DNA from: Planctomycetota bacterium
Lineage (GTDB): Bacteria > Planctomycetota > UBA1135 > GCA-002748355
DNA length: 64,000 nucleotides
Assembly: GCA_020638795.1 (NCBI GenBank)
Contig: JACKHW010000002.1
Coordinates: forward strand, 640,316 to 704,315
Direction: 5' to 3'
Both the position numbers and the translations under genes were made by a program. The notes beneath the pieces were generated by a model. It was not told where the DNA came from. It saw only the letters and a program-made list of their open reading frames with translations, and did not search any database. This document shows positions 17,173 through 26,752 of the stretch, in pieces. Every line of letters begins with the position of its first letter. The stretch's first letter is position 1.

Positions 17173-20100
17173 TCACCGTGATTTGTCTCGACGGCGCGCG
17201 AGCAGGACCTCCCGCAGCGGTACGGTGTCCCAGACTCGCAGACTGTTGTCCCCCGAGGCCGAGTAGATGCGCTGGCCATCCGGGCTGTAGACGAGTCGGT
17301 AGACGTAGGCAGCGTGACCTCCGAGACGAACGAGCTCGTCGAGAGTCTCGCTGTCCCAAACACTGATCGACTTGTCGTAGCCGGCAGTCACGAAACGTCG
17401 CCCGTCGGGGGACCACGCCGTCGCCATGACGGCCGTCTGGGTCGAATCCCGCTCCGCGATCACGCGACCGAGTCGTGCGTCGAGCAGAACCCATCCGTTC
17501 GATGCCGGGCGTTCATGCTCTCTTCCGAACGGAATCAAGACGCGAGGATCCGTGCCGAGTGGTGAGAAGCAAGCCTTGCAGCACTTCCCACTCGTCTTGA
17601 CGCGAGCGAGTTCGCGACCCGTGGCTGTGTCGCGCAGCACGACGGCGGCTCCGACCGGTTGCATCGGGATGGGGGCTTCGTTCTCCAGCACCAAGAATCG
17701 TGTTCCGTCCGGGCTCACGGACAGGCCTCGGTAGTCGCGCAGGTTCGCGATCGGAGACTCGCCGAGAGCGCCGGTCTTGCAGTCGATCCACAGCATCACA
17801 TCGTCGCGAGTTCCGATCCAGATGCGCTCGCCGTCCTCGCGAAACACGACGGGCTCCGACGAGTCACGTAGATAACTCGTGTGGGCCCACTTCTTGGTGC
17901 GGCTCGCCACGTCCCAGCACGCGAGGCGCAACGGCTTGGTGACGTCGTTGTCGTGGTCCTTCTCGATGGTCACGAGTGTCGTGCCATCCGGACTGAATCC
18001 GAGGCTCGTGACGGGCTCCTCGAAATCGTGCAGGGATCCGATGTCCACAAGCGTCTCGGCGTCCCAAAAACGGACCGTCATGTCCCATCCACCGCTCGCG
18101 ATCACCTTGCCGTCGGGGCTGACGTCGAGTGCGTAGACGTAGCTCGTGTGACCGAAGAGCGCCCACGCCTCGCTGTTCGAGTTGGCGTCCCACACCCTGA
18201 GATCATCCATGGTCTGGTACGAAATCGAGGCGACGAGGGAGTCGTCCGGCGAAAAGACGGGGTAGATCCTCCGGCCGCGATGCCCGTGCAAGACGGTGCG
18301 GACTCGAAGGCTGTCCGCATCGAGCAAGAAGACGAGCCCATCCTCCGAACCGCAGGCGATGCGACGTCCGGCATGATCGAACGCCGCGCCGATGATCATG
18401 TCCGAGGAGAGGGTCTTGCGTGCGACCTGAAGTCCGGATTCGATGTTCCAGAGAATCACGTCCGAATCCGAATCCGTCGTGACGAGGAAGCGGTCATCCG
18501 GACTGAACGCGCTGCCGTTCACCTGGTTGTGATGTCCCTGCAGCGCGACGAGTCCGCGCGCTTCGTTCCACAAAGAGAGACCACCGATGGTGTCGGGCAC
18601 GATGAGCACGCTGCGCTCGTCGTGCGAAATCGCTGCGGGCCACCCATTGCCGATCGTGCGACGGCCCTGTGGTCTGTCCATTGCATCCAAACGTGCGAAG
18701 TGGGTCGCGCCGTCCTTCGTTTGCCACGCAATGCTCGTCGCCGCCCAGTGCGTTGACAGCGCGACGTTCTCTGGGGTGTCGACCACGAAGTCCGACGGCG
18801 GTATTCGGCGATGTTGGCCGCTCGCCACGTCCAAGCGCAACCAACCGTCGAGACCATGGCTGATGATCGAGTGTCGGTCGGGGTGCGAGAACGACCAGAT
18901 CCGGGGGCCGCTGAAGAGGGGCGACGACGTGCGTTCCCCGGTTTCTACGTTCCATCGCTCGAGTCTCGAATCGTGTCGCGCGGCCACCGTCGGTGTGTCT
19001 ACGAGAACGTTCGTCACCGGATGGAACACCGTTCTGCTGTCCTCGTCGAACCAGACCAGCGAGTCCGATGGTTCCGCGTCGGATGGCAATTGCAGTGTCC
19101 TGAGACTCATGTCGAGACGACTCTTCAGATGCCTCCATTCCCACCCGCGGAGATGCGTAGGCGTCCCTTCGAGAGCTTTGTCCGCGGCGCCGACGTCGTG
19201 CTTCTCGAGTGCAGCACTCGCGACCATGAGGTTTGCCGAATAGGAGTTTCGCATCGATCGATTCGCGAACGCCGCCGAGCGAATGGCGAAAACGAGGGAG
19301 ACCGTCGTGCCTGCGACGAGCACGACGAACGTCGCCGCGAGCCCGATCGCGAGTCCCTTGTTGCGCCGAACGAACTTCCGCATTCGATAGAGCGCGGTCG
19401 TCGGGCGTGCGACGATCGGTTCGTCGTTCCGATACCTGCGGATGTCTGCGGCGAATTCGTCGGCGGACGCGTACCGCCGATGAGGATCCTTCTCGATCGC
19501 CTTCTGCACGATCGTCTCGACATCGCCGCGAAGGGACGTCGTGATCTCACCGAGTCGCGTGGGCTCGTCGTCGACGATGCGGCGTGCTGCTTCCGCGACC
19601 GAGTGATTCCGTACCTCGATCGGCAGCCTGCCGCTGAGCAATTCGTAGAGCGTGACACCGAGAGCGTACACGTCCGTACGCGCGTCTATCTTGGACGGGT
19701 CCCCGAGGATCTGCTCGGGACTCATGTAGGGCACGGTCCCGAGTACCTGACCCGGCGACGTTTGCATCGTGACGTGCTGGATGTCGGCATCGACGATGCG
19801 TGCAATCCCGAAGTCGAGGATCTTCGGAGTGCCGTCCGCAGCGACGAGGATGTTGTCGGGCTTGAGGTCGCGATGGACGATGCCTTTCCGATGCGCGTGT
19901 GCGACGGCTTCTGCGATGGTGGCGACGAGGTCGAGGCATGCCGCGGGATCGAGCCGAGCTTGCTTGACATGATCGCCGAGTGGGACGCCGTCGACGAACT
20001 CCATGGCGAAGAACGGTCGATCGTCCTCGGAGGCTCCGACGTCGTAGATCTGCGCGATACCTCGATGATGCAGGCGTGCGAGGATCGACGCCTCCCTCTC

Positions 20101-20421
20101 GAAGCGCTTCGACATCGACGTGCTGTGCAACCCGGGGTGAAGGATCTTGAGCGCGACCTTGCGCGCGAGACGCTTCTGTTCGGCGAGCCACACGACCCCC
20201 ATGCCGCCAGAACCGAGCTTCTCGAGCAGCGTGTAGTCGCCGAGCCGCACCGGGTTGTCGGCGCGATCACGATCTTCGTCAGCCTGCGCTTGGCGCAGCA
20301 ATCGCTCGACGGTGTCTCGTAGTTCTGGCGAGCAGTGTTCGTCGAGGTAGGCACCTCGTCGCTCGTCGGGCAACTCGATTGCTCCGAGGAAGAGCCGCTT
20401 TGCCTGCAGGATGTCGTCCAT
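17173..20421 (-). CDS. Ser/Thr protein kinase with WD40 repeats (unit B)
   Basis: A 1082-residue transmembrane kinase, counted from ATG 20421 (MDDILQAKRLFLGAIEL); the frame is open further upstream but overlaps the preceding gene. A short helical N-terminus precedes the kinase domain (about 65-330), with GSGGMGVVW, the VALKIL lysine, HRDLKPDN, DFGIA and SPE present. A membrane helix lies near 365-385 (GLAIGLAATFVVLVAGTTVSLVFAI). The remainder carries at least six WD40-like blades (for example ALDVSPDGKVIASGGWD and TAWSPDGRRFVTAGYDKSISVWD), giving one or two propellers, presumably outside the cytoplasm. The upstream gene on the same strand ends 32 bp before the start, so the two may share a transcript. 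Confidence 0.93.
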   Translation of the reverse strand: MDDILQAKRLFLGAIELPDERRGAYLDEHCSPELRDTVERLLRQAQADEDRDRADNPVRLGDYTLLEKLGSGGMGVVWLAEQKRLARKVALKILHPGLHSTSMSKRFEREASILARLHHRGIAQIYDVGASEDDRPFFAMEFVDGVPLGDHVKQARLDPAACLDLVATIAEAVAHAHRKGIVHRDLKPDNILVAADGTPKILDFGIARIVDADIQHVTMQTSPGQVLGTVPYMSPEQILGDPSKIDARTDVYALGVTLYELLSGRLPIEVRNHSVAEAARRIVDDEPTRLGEITTSLRGDVETIVQKAIEKDPHRRYASADEFAADIRRYRNDEPIVARPTTALYRMRKFVRRNKGLAIGLAATFVVLVAGTTVSLVFAIRSAAFANRSMRNSYSANLMVASAALEKHDVGAADKALEGTPTHLRGWEWRHLKSRLDMSLRTLQLPSDAEPSDSLVWFDEDSRTVFHPVTNVLVDTPTVAARHDSRLERWNVETGERTSSPLFSGPRIWSFSHPDRHSIISHGLDGWLRLDVASGQHRRIPPSDFVVDTPENVALSTHWAATSIAWQTKDGATHFARLDAMDRPQGRRTIGNGWPAAISHDERSVLIVPDTIGGLSLWNEARGLVALQGHHNQVNGSAFSPDDRFLVTTDSDSDVILWNIESGLQVARKTLSSDMIIGAAFDHAGRRIACGSEDGLVFLLDADSLRVRTVLHGHRGRRIYPVFSPDDSLVASISYQTMDDLRVWDANSNSEAWALFGHTSYVYALDVSPDGKVIASGGWDMTVRFWDAETLVDIGSLHDFEEPVTSLGFSPDGTTLVTIEKDHDNDVTKPLRLACWDVASRTKKWAHTSYLRDSSEPVVFREDGERIWIGTRDDVMLWIDCKTGALGESPIANLRDYRGLSVSPDGTRFLVLENEAPIPMQPVGAAVVLRDTATGRELARVKTSGKCCKACFSPLGTDPRVLIPFGREHERPASNGWVLLDARLGRVIAERDSTQTAVMATAWSPDGRRFVTAGYDKSISVWDSETLDELVRLGGHAAYVYRLVYSPDGQRIYSASGDNSLRVWDTVPLREVLLARRRDKSR

Positions 20422-20453
20422 CGAGTCGTCGTTGCGCGGCACGATCACGCGCG

Positions 20454-22076
20454 TCAGCGCTTTTCCTGCCGCGTGGCGATCGGCACGTAGCCGACTTCGA
20501 GTCCCTCGGGCGGCTCGACGAGCACCGCGGGATCGAGGCGCGCGAGCGTTCCGCGCGTCGGTGGTGGCAGGTATTCGAGGTCTTTGCGCCACGCACGGTG
20601 GAGCAGCTCGACGCGCGCTTGCAGGCGTTCGCGTTCCTCGGCGCTCAAGTCCGCATTCTGCAGCGCAGGTTGATCGGCGAAGCGATACCACGAATACGTG
20701 ACGACGCTCCCGTCGCCTAGCTTCGCTTCGAAGGGGCCAGCCACTGGTCCGGGGGTCGCCCAGCAACCGTCTTCGGGCGTGACGTACGGCTCGGGCGGTG
20801 TTCGCTTCTCGGGGACGAACGATGCCGTTCGAAGTGTCCTTGGCGCGGCACCCGGATCGAGAGTCACGGGATTCCATCGCGCCTTCTTGCCTTCGCCTTC
20901 GAGCTGAAACCACTCGGGCAACGTGACGAGTCCACTCTCCGATGCGTCACCGGTCTTGACGAGTTCCGCGTCCCACCGATAGCCGAACGTCGCATCGTCG
21001 AGCGCGAACGGCGTGGCAAAGCGTTGCCAGTCCACTTGCCGTCGGTCTTCCTTCTGGACGTCAGGCGTGTGAATCCGCCACGTCGACCAACCCTTGCCAG
21101 GGATGCGATGCACGATCGAATGCGCGACGTCGATACGGCCGCTCGTAGGATCACCGCCTTCGAACCAACCATGCACGCGATCCCACAGTGCTTCGCGTTC
21201 GTACGAGGTGATCCGATGGACGAGGATCGACTCGCCACCATCGTTCGCGGGAAAGCGCGTTGGCGCCACACGCGCGACGTCGCTCCCGTCCTTCGCTCGT
21301 GCGACCACGGCAGGCACGTACTGAGTCTCCATCTGCAAAGCACGATTCGGATCGGCAGGTCGACTGTCCAGGAAGTGACCGGCCAACTCCGGGCGATCGA
21401 TCGTGACGCGAGAGAAGAAGTACGGCGTGAAGAACGCGACCGGACCTTTGAACGTCTCCGTGTTGAGGAAGAGCGTCCAACATTGATTGCCAGTGGGCAC
21501 ATCCGCACCGGCGGTCGTGGCCTTGGGTTCGGTCAGCGGCAACGGCAGGTAGCCATACCCGAAGAGCTGACCGCACGTGCCTTGCTCGAGATTGAGTCCG
21601 TCGGGTGGCCAGAGCACCCACGGGCTGAGCTGTGCGACACCATACTTCCCGTTCGGTTTCGACCAGTCGCGCCCCTTGCCCGCACCGGGTCCGTTCGCCC
21701 ACGCGACGAAGTTGAGGGCGACGCCGCCCATGATGAACTTGGGCGTCGCCGTCGGAAATCGCGTGTCGCGCCACCAGCCGAGTCCGCCTTCGATGTCGGA
21801 GTAGAGCCGTTCTTTCGGCTTCGGGCCGTCGATGCGCGCGTGCATCCACGTTCCGAACAATCCGGTCTGGAATCGAGGACCGGGATGGTCGGCGAGCAGT
21901 GGCCATGCCGCGACATAGAGCGAGAACCCGCCACCGAATGCGGTGTCGACTCGATCGTTCGGAACACCGAGGTAGCCGTCCATCTGTCCGACTTGCGATC
22001 GCGCGTGCTGGACGGCCCCAAGGGCGACGAGCAGTGCGAGTATGGCGATCCACAGGGTGCGCAGGATGGAGTTCAT
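20454..22076 (-). CDS. Secreted protein of unknown function upstream of kinase B
   Basis: I do not recognise this 540-residue product. The ATG at 22076 opens a signal peptide (MNSILRTLWIAILALLVALG, cleavage near HARSQ); the frame continues upstream to a GTG at 22163 without coding character. The mature part is Trp- and Pro-rich and has no repeats. Notable stretches are WPLLADHPGPRFQTGLFGTW (about 60-80) and SIVHRIPGKGWSTWRIHTP in the middle. Its stop is 32 bp before the WD40 kinase on the same strand, so co-transcription is likely, and the protein may be a ligand, partner or target of that kinase's exported propeller (inference). Confidence 0.68.
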   Translation of the reverse strand: MNSILRTLWIAILALLVALGAVQHARSQVGQMDGYLGVPNDRVDTAFGGGFSLYVAAWPLLADHPGPRFQTGLFGTWMHARIDGPKPKERLYSDIEGGLGWWRDTRFPTATPKFIMGGVALNFVAWANGPGAGKGRDWSKPNGKYGVAQLSPWVLWPPDGLNLEQGTCGQLFGYGYLPLPLTEPKATTAGADVPTGNQCWTLFLNTETFKGPVAFFTPYFFSRVTIDRPELAGHFLDSRPADPNRALQMETQYVPAVVARAKDGSDVARVAPTRFPANDGGESILVHRITSYEREALWDRVHGWFEGGDPTSGRIDVAHSIVHRIPGKGWSTWRIHTPDVQKEDRRQVDWQRFATPFALDDATFGYRWDAELVKTGDASESGLVTLPEWFQLEGEGKKARWNPVTLDPGAAPRTLRTASFVPEKRTPPEPYVTPEDGCWATPGPVAGPFEAKLGDGSVVTYSWYRFADQPALQNADLSAEERERLQARVELLHRAWRKDLEYLPPPTRGTLARLDPAVLVEPPEGLEVGYVPIATRQEKR

Positions 22077-22275
22077 GAAGTGTCGATCTCGGACGTAGTG
22101 GGAGAACGAAGCGGAGGGTATCGACGTCGCGACAAGCGATGAGGCGCCCCTGCGTGCGCGCACTCGAAACCACGAACGCGACGCTCGATGAATCTACAGC
22201 ACAGTGACCCTACGAGCGTGTTCAACGCGCTGCTACAGTGTCCGCGGAGCGATGCCGTAGACGAGGGAGGCAGCC

Positions 22276-24915
22276 ATCGAGGAGTCGATCTATTTTCCTG
22301 CCAAGGACCGTCCACTGCGAAACGACGTGGCGCGACTCGGGCGCATGCTCGGGGGCGTGCTCGAGGATGTCGGTCCACCGCGTCTCTTCGAAACCGTCGA
22401 GCGAGCACGACTCGCTGCGCGACGTCGTCGCCGCGGCTCGCCGGAGGCCGACGAAGAACTGGCAGTCGCACTGCGAGGCCTCGACAACACACTCGCGCTC
22501 GAAGTCGTGCGCGCCTTCTCGAGCTACTTTGGCCTCGTCAACATGGCCGAACGTGTGCACCGGTTGCGACGTCGCAACGCGTATCTGCGCGACGGTGACG
22601 ACCAGCCCGGCGCCTTCCGTGCGGTTCTGCGTATCTTGCGATCCCAGGGAGTCACGATCGAGGAGCTGCGGGAGCGTGTCGGTGCCGTGTGCCTCGAGCC
22701 CGTGTTCACCGCGCATCCGACCGAAGCCGTGCGCAGGACGCTGTTGCACAAGGACCAGCGCATCGCGCGCGCGTTGATCGAGCGCTTCCACTACGAATCG
22801 ATGACGCCGGGTCAGCAGGCTGCGAACGAGGAACGCATTCTGCTCGAGATCACGACCGGCTTCCTGACGGACGAGCAGTTGCGGGATCGTCCGACCGTCG
22901 CCGAAGAAGTCGAGCATGTGCTCTTCTATCTCACGGACGTCGTTTATCGAATCGTTCCCGATCTCCACGACGATCTCGAACGTGCAGTTCGAGTGGTCTA
23001 TGGCGACGAGCTCGGGATCGCGCGGCCACTCGTGCGGTTCGGTTCGTGGGTCGGCGGCGACATGGATGGCAATCCCAATGTGGGCGCTGCGACGATCCGA
23101 GAAACGCTGGGGCGACAGTTCGAACTCATCGTCTCGAAGTACCGCATCGAGATTCGTCGACTCTTCGACCACTTGAGTCAGTCGGAGACTCGCGCACGGT
23201 TCACGGCCCTGCTCCGCGCTCGCATCGAGCGCTACGAAGCGATGTTCCCCGAGTCGTTCGCGGCGATTCCGTCGCGGTATCGCGAGATGCCCTATCGCGT
23301 ATTTCTCTGGCTCGTCTCGGCAAGACTCGATGCGACGCTCGCCGGAGAGAACACCCGCTACGAAGGCCCTGACGGATTCCGCGATGACCTCCAGGTGCTG
23401 TCCGAGAGCTTGCTCCAATGCGGCGGTGCCCGGTCGGGGGCGGCGATCGTGCGACGTCTGCTGATGCGGCTCGCAACGTTCGGCTTCCACCTCGCGACGC
23501 TCGACGTGCGACAGGATTCGCGTGTCCATGGAGAGGTGCTCGCCGAAGTGCGCGCCGGAACGCAACCGCTCTCCGACGCAGCTCGGGCGACGCTCGAAGT
23601 CTTCGACGCATTGAAGGACGCGCGCGCGCGCTACGGCACCGATGCGTCGGGTGTCTACGTGATCAGCATGGCACGCCAGGCGTCGGACGCGCTCGCGGTC
23701 CTCGACCTGGCAGAGCATGCCGGCTTCGTCGACGAGAGCGGCGGTGTACCACTCGACATCGCACCGCTGTTCGAGACGGTCGATGATCTCCGTAACGCGA
23801 GTTCGACGCTTCGTGCGCTCACCGCGGACCCGCGATACGCGGCACACCTCGCCCGGCGTGGGCAGGCGCAGCTCGTGATGCTCGGGTATTCCGACAGCAA
23901 CAAGGATGGCGGAATCGCCGCATCGCGGTGGGCTTTGCAGCGTGCACAGATCGAACTCGTCGAAGCCGCGCACGACGCGGGAGTCGAGCTCTCGTTCTTC
24001 CACGGGCGCGGTGGTTCGATCAGTCGTGGCGGCGGGAAGCCGCGCAACGCGATCCTCGCTGCACCGACCGGTGCCGTGCGTGGACGTGTGCGCATGACCG
24101 AGCAAGGCGAGATCCTGCACGCGAAGTACGGATTGCGAGGAATCGCCGAGCGCACACTCGAACTCGGTGTCGGCGCTCTACTCGAACGGTCCGACTTGAC
24201 GGAGGTCCGAGACGCCGAGTCCCCCGACTCCAAGTGGGCCCTCGCCATGGACCTTCTCGCTACCGAGAGTCGACGTGCGTATCGGCAACTCGTTCACGAG
24301 GACCCGGACTTCCCCGACTTCTTCCGACTCGCGACTCCGATCGACGTGATCGAACGCCTGCGCATCGGCTCGCGGCCTGCCAAGCGCCGCGCGATGCGCG
24401 GTATCGAAGACTTGCGTGCGATCCCCTGGGTGTTTGCATGGACGCAGTCGCGACTCGTGCTACCGGGTTGGTTCGGAGTGGGGTCGGGACTCGCGGCGGT
24501 GGAGCGCGAGTTCGGTCTCGAGTTCTTGCGCGCACTCGCTCGCGATTGGCCATGCTTGGCGACACTCCTTGCTGACGTCGAAATGGTCTGCGCCAAGGCC
24601 GATCTGAGGGTCGCCGAACGCTACGCGCGGCTCGCGGGCGAGGTCGGTGAGCGTTTGTTCCCTCAGTGTCGGTCGGAGTTCGAACGGACGACCGCTGCAC
24701 TGCTGCGGGTTCTGGGACAACGCGAATTGCTCGAACGGGACCCGACGCTCCAGCGATCCATTCAGTTGCGCAATCCGTACGTCGATCCGATCAGTTTGTT
24801 ACAGGTCGATCTCCTCGCGCAATGGCGTGCGACGAACCGCGAAGACGCCGAACTCGAGAGCGTACTCGGGCAGACGGTGCGTGGGATCGCTCGCGGGTTG
24901 CAGAACACCGGTTGA
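22276..24915 (+). CDS. ppc: Phosphoenolpyruvate carboxylase
   Basis: Carboxylates PEP to oxaloacetate, the main anaplerotic step into the TCA cycle. Family signatures are FTAHPTEAVRRTLLHK (catalytic His), GSWVGGDMDGNPNV, GYSDSNKDGGIAASRWA, FHGRGGSISRGGG (catalytic Arg loop), SRPAKRRAMRGIEDLRAIPW and the invariant C-terminal QNTG. The first usual start codon in frame is GTG 22327. However, family-like sequence (YFPAKDRPLRNDVARLGRML) begins before it, an in-frame stop lies at 22258, and GGAGG at 22266-22270 sits 5 nt before an ATC at 22276. I therefore annotate the ATC as a probable non-canonical start (879 residues). If that is wrong, the protein starts at 22327 with 862 residues. Confidence 0.95.
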   Translation: MEESIYFPAKDRPLRNDVARLGRMLGGVLEDVGPPRLFETVERARLAARRRRRGSPEADEELAVALRGLDNTLALEVVRAFSSYFGLVNMAERVHRLRRRNAYLRDGDDQPGAFRAVLRILRSQGVTIEELRERVGAVCLEPVFTAHPTEAVRRTLLHKDQRIARALIERFHYESMTPGQQAANEERILLEITTGFLTDEQLRDRPTVAEEVEHVLFYLTDVVYRIVPDLHDDLERAVRVVYGDELGIARPLVRFGSWVGGDMDGNPNVGAATIRETLGRQFELIVSKYRIEIRRLFDHLSQSETRARFTALLRARIERYEAMFPESFAAIPSRYREMPYRVFLWLVSARLDATLAGENTRYEGPDGFRDDLQVLSESLLQCGGARSGAAIVRRLLMRLATFGFHLATLDVRQDSRVHGEVLAEVRAGTQPLSDAARATLEVFDALKDARARYGTDASGVYVISMARQASDALAVLDLAEHAGFVDESGGVPLDIAPLFETVDDLRNASSTLRALTADPRYAAHLARRGQAQLVMLGYSDSNKDGGIAASRWALQRAQIELVEAAHDAGVELSFFHGRGGSISRGGGKPRNAILAAPTGAVRGRVRMTEQGEILHAKYGLRGIAERTLELGVGALLERSDLTEVRDAESPDSKWALAMDLLATESRRAYRQLVHEDPDFPDFFRLATPIDVIERLRIGSRPAKRRAMRGIEDLRAIPWVFAWTQSRLVLPGWFGVGSGLAAVEREFGLEFLRALARDWPCLATLLADVEMVCAKADLRVAERYARLAGEVGERLFPQCRSEFERTTAALLRVLGQRELLERDPTLQRSIQLRNPYVDPISLLQVDLLAQWRATNREDAELESVLGQTVRGIARGLQNTG

Positions 24916-25037
24916 GGGCGCCTTGCCGGAGCGTCGAAAGCTCGCGAGACTCCTCTGAGCGGATGCGTGGCTTCGCCGCACAGTGAACTCGGCATTCGGG
25001 CCTGCTACGATCCGGCGGCAACCACGGAGGTCCACTC

Positions 25038-26669
25038 TTGTCGAATGCCAGCTTCGTCGTCCCGACTCCCCTGAACGAACCGGTCCGCGCCTATGCGCCC
25101 GGAAGCTCCGAGCGCACCTCGATCAAGGCCGCGCTCGAGCGGATGGCGGGCGATACGGTCGAGATCCCGATGATCATCGGTGGCAAGGAAGTGCGGAGTG
25201 GCAAGATCGGCGAGGTCCGCATGCCGCACGATCACGGGCACGTGCTCGGGACGTTCCATCAGGGGGACGTGAGCCACGTCGACGCTGCCGCGAAGGCCGC
25301 CAAGGCTGCCGAGCGTGATTGGCAGGAGATGCCTTGGGAGCATCGCGCGTCGATCTTCCTCAAGGCCGCCGAACTCCTCGCGGGTCCATGGCGCGACCGG
25401 ATCAACGCGTCGACGATGCTCGGCCAGAGCAAGAACGTCTTCCAAGCCGAGATCGACTCCGCGTGTGAACTGATCGACTTCTGGCGCTTCAACGTCCACT
25501 ACATGCGCGAGCTCTACGCCGAGCAGCCGGAGAGCGCGCCGGGGATCTGGAACCGCATCGAACAGCGCGGTCTCGAAGGCTTCGTCTTCGCCGTGACGCC
25601 GTTCAACTTCACGTCGATCGCGGGCAACCTACCCACCGCGCCCGCGATGATGGGCACGACGTCGATCTGGAAGCCTGCATCGACTGCCGTGCTTTCCGGC
25701 TACTGGATCATGAAGCTGCTCGAAGAAGCCGGTTTGCCGGCCGGCGTCGTCAACTTCGTGCCAGGGTCGGGACGGACGATCGGGGATCCGGCGATCGCGC
25801 ATCCGGATCTCGCGGGCGTGCACTTCACGGGATCGACGGGTGTCTTCCAGGGTATGTGGAAGGCGATCGGTGGCAACATCGACAAGTACAAGTGCTACCC
25901 GCGCATCGTCGGCGAGACGGGTGGCAAAGACTTCATCTTCGCGCATCCATCGGCGGACATCGAAGCGCTCGTCGCGGCGACGGTGCGTGGCGCGTTCGAA
26001 TATCAAGGACAGAAGTGCTCGGCCGCAAGTCGCGCCTACGTGCCCGAATCGATGTGGCCCGACTTCCGCGATCGCCTCATGGCGCAGATCTCGCAGATCC
26101 GCATGGGGGATGTACGCGACTTCTCCAACTTCGTCAACGCGGTCATCGACGAGAACGCGTTCCGGACCATCTCGGGCTACATCGACTACGCGCGCGAAGC
26201 GTCCGATGCGGACATCCTCTGTGGCGGTGAATGCGATCGCAGCAAGGGTTGGTTCATCCAGCCGACGGTGATCAAGACCTCGAATCCGACCTTCAAGACG
26301 CTGTGCGAGGAGATCTTCGGCCCTGTCTTGACCGTCTCGGTGTACGCCGACAGCGAACTCGACGAGACCTTGGCCGCGTGTGACACCGCCTCGCCCTACG
26401 CCTTGACGGGCGCGATCTTCTCCCAGGATCGCTACGCAGCCGTGCACATGGCCAAACGCCTGACGCATTCGGCCGGCAACTTCTACATCAACGACAAGCC
26501 GACTGGTGCGGTCGTCGGACAGCAGCCGTTCGGCGGAGGACGCGCGTCGGGAACGAACGACAAGGCCGGCAGCAAACTCAACCTGCTTCGCTGGTGTTCA
26601 GCACGGACGATCAAGGAGACCTTCGTGCCGCCGACCGATTGGCGTTATCCGTTCCTCGGCGCCGAATGA
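25038..26669 (+). CDS. pruA: Delta-1-pyrroline-5-carboxylate dehydrogenase (glutamate-semialdehyde dehydrogenase)
   Basis: NAD-dependent oxidation of glutamate-5-semialdehyde/P5C to glutamate, the last step of proline and arginine-ornithine catabolism. The 543 residues fit the long, eukaryote-like ALDH4 class, not the bifunctional PutA. Visible motifs are TPFNFTSIAGNLPTAPAMMG, the GETGGKDF segment with the general-base Glu, the GQKCSAASR catalytic Cys loop and GAVVGQQPFGGGRASGTNDK. The TTG start at 25038 is decided by GGAGGT 6-7 nt upstream. It follows ppc on the same strand after 122 bp, so the two may or may not be one transcript. No proline dehydrogenase gene is in view. Confidence 0.95.
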   Translation: MSNASFVVPTPLNEPVRAYAPGSSERTSIKAALERMAGDTVEIPMIIGGKEVRSGKIGEVRMPHDHGHVLGTFHQGDVSHVDAAAKAAKAAERDWQEMPWEHRASIFLKAAELLAGPWRDRINASTMLGQSKNVFQAEIDSACELIDFWRFNVHYMRELYAEQPESAPGIWNRIEQRGLEGFVFAVTPFNFTSIAGNLPTAPAMMGTTSIWKPASTAVLSGYWIMKLLEEAGLPAGVVNFVPGSGRTIGDPAIAHPDLAGVHFTGSTGVFQGMWKAIGGNIDKYKCYPRIVGETGGKDFIFAHPSADIEALVAATVRGAFEYQGQKCSAASRAYVPESMWPDFRDRLMAQISQIRMGDVRDFSNFVNAVIDENAFRTISGYIDYAREASDADILCGGECDRSKGWFIQPTVIKTSNPTFKTLCEEIFGPVLTVSVYADSELDETLAACDTASPYALTGAIFSQDRYAAVHMAKRLTHSAGNFYINDKPTGAVVGQQPFGGGRASGTNDKAGSKLNLLRWCSARTIKETFVPPTDWRYPFLGAE

Positions 26670-26752
26670 CGCGAAGGTCGGATACGGCACTCGACGCCTG
26701 AAAGAAATCGAGACGCCCTGTCTGCAGTGGTGAGTTCTTCCGATCTCTCGGC

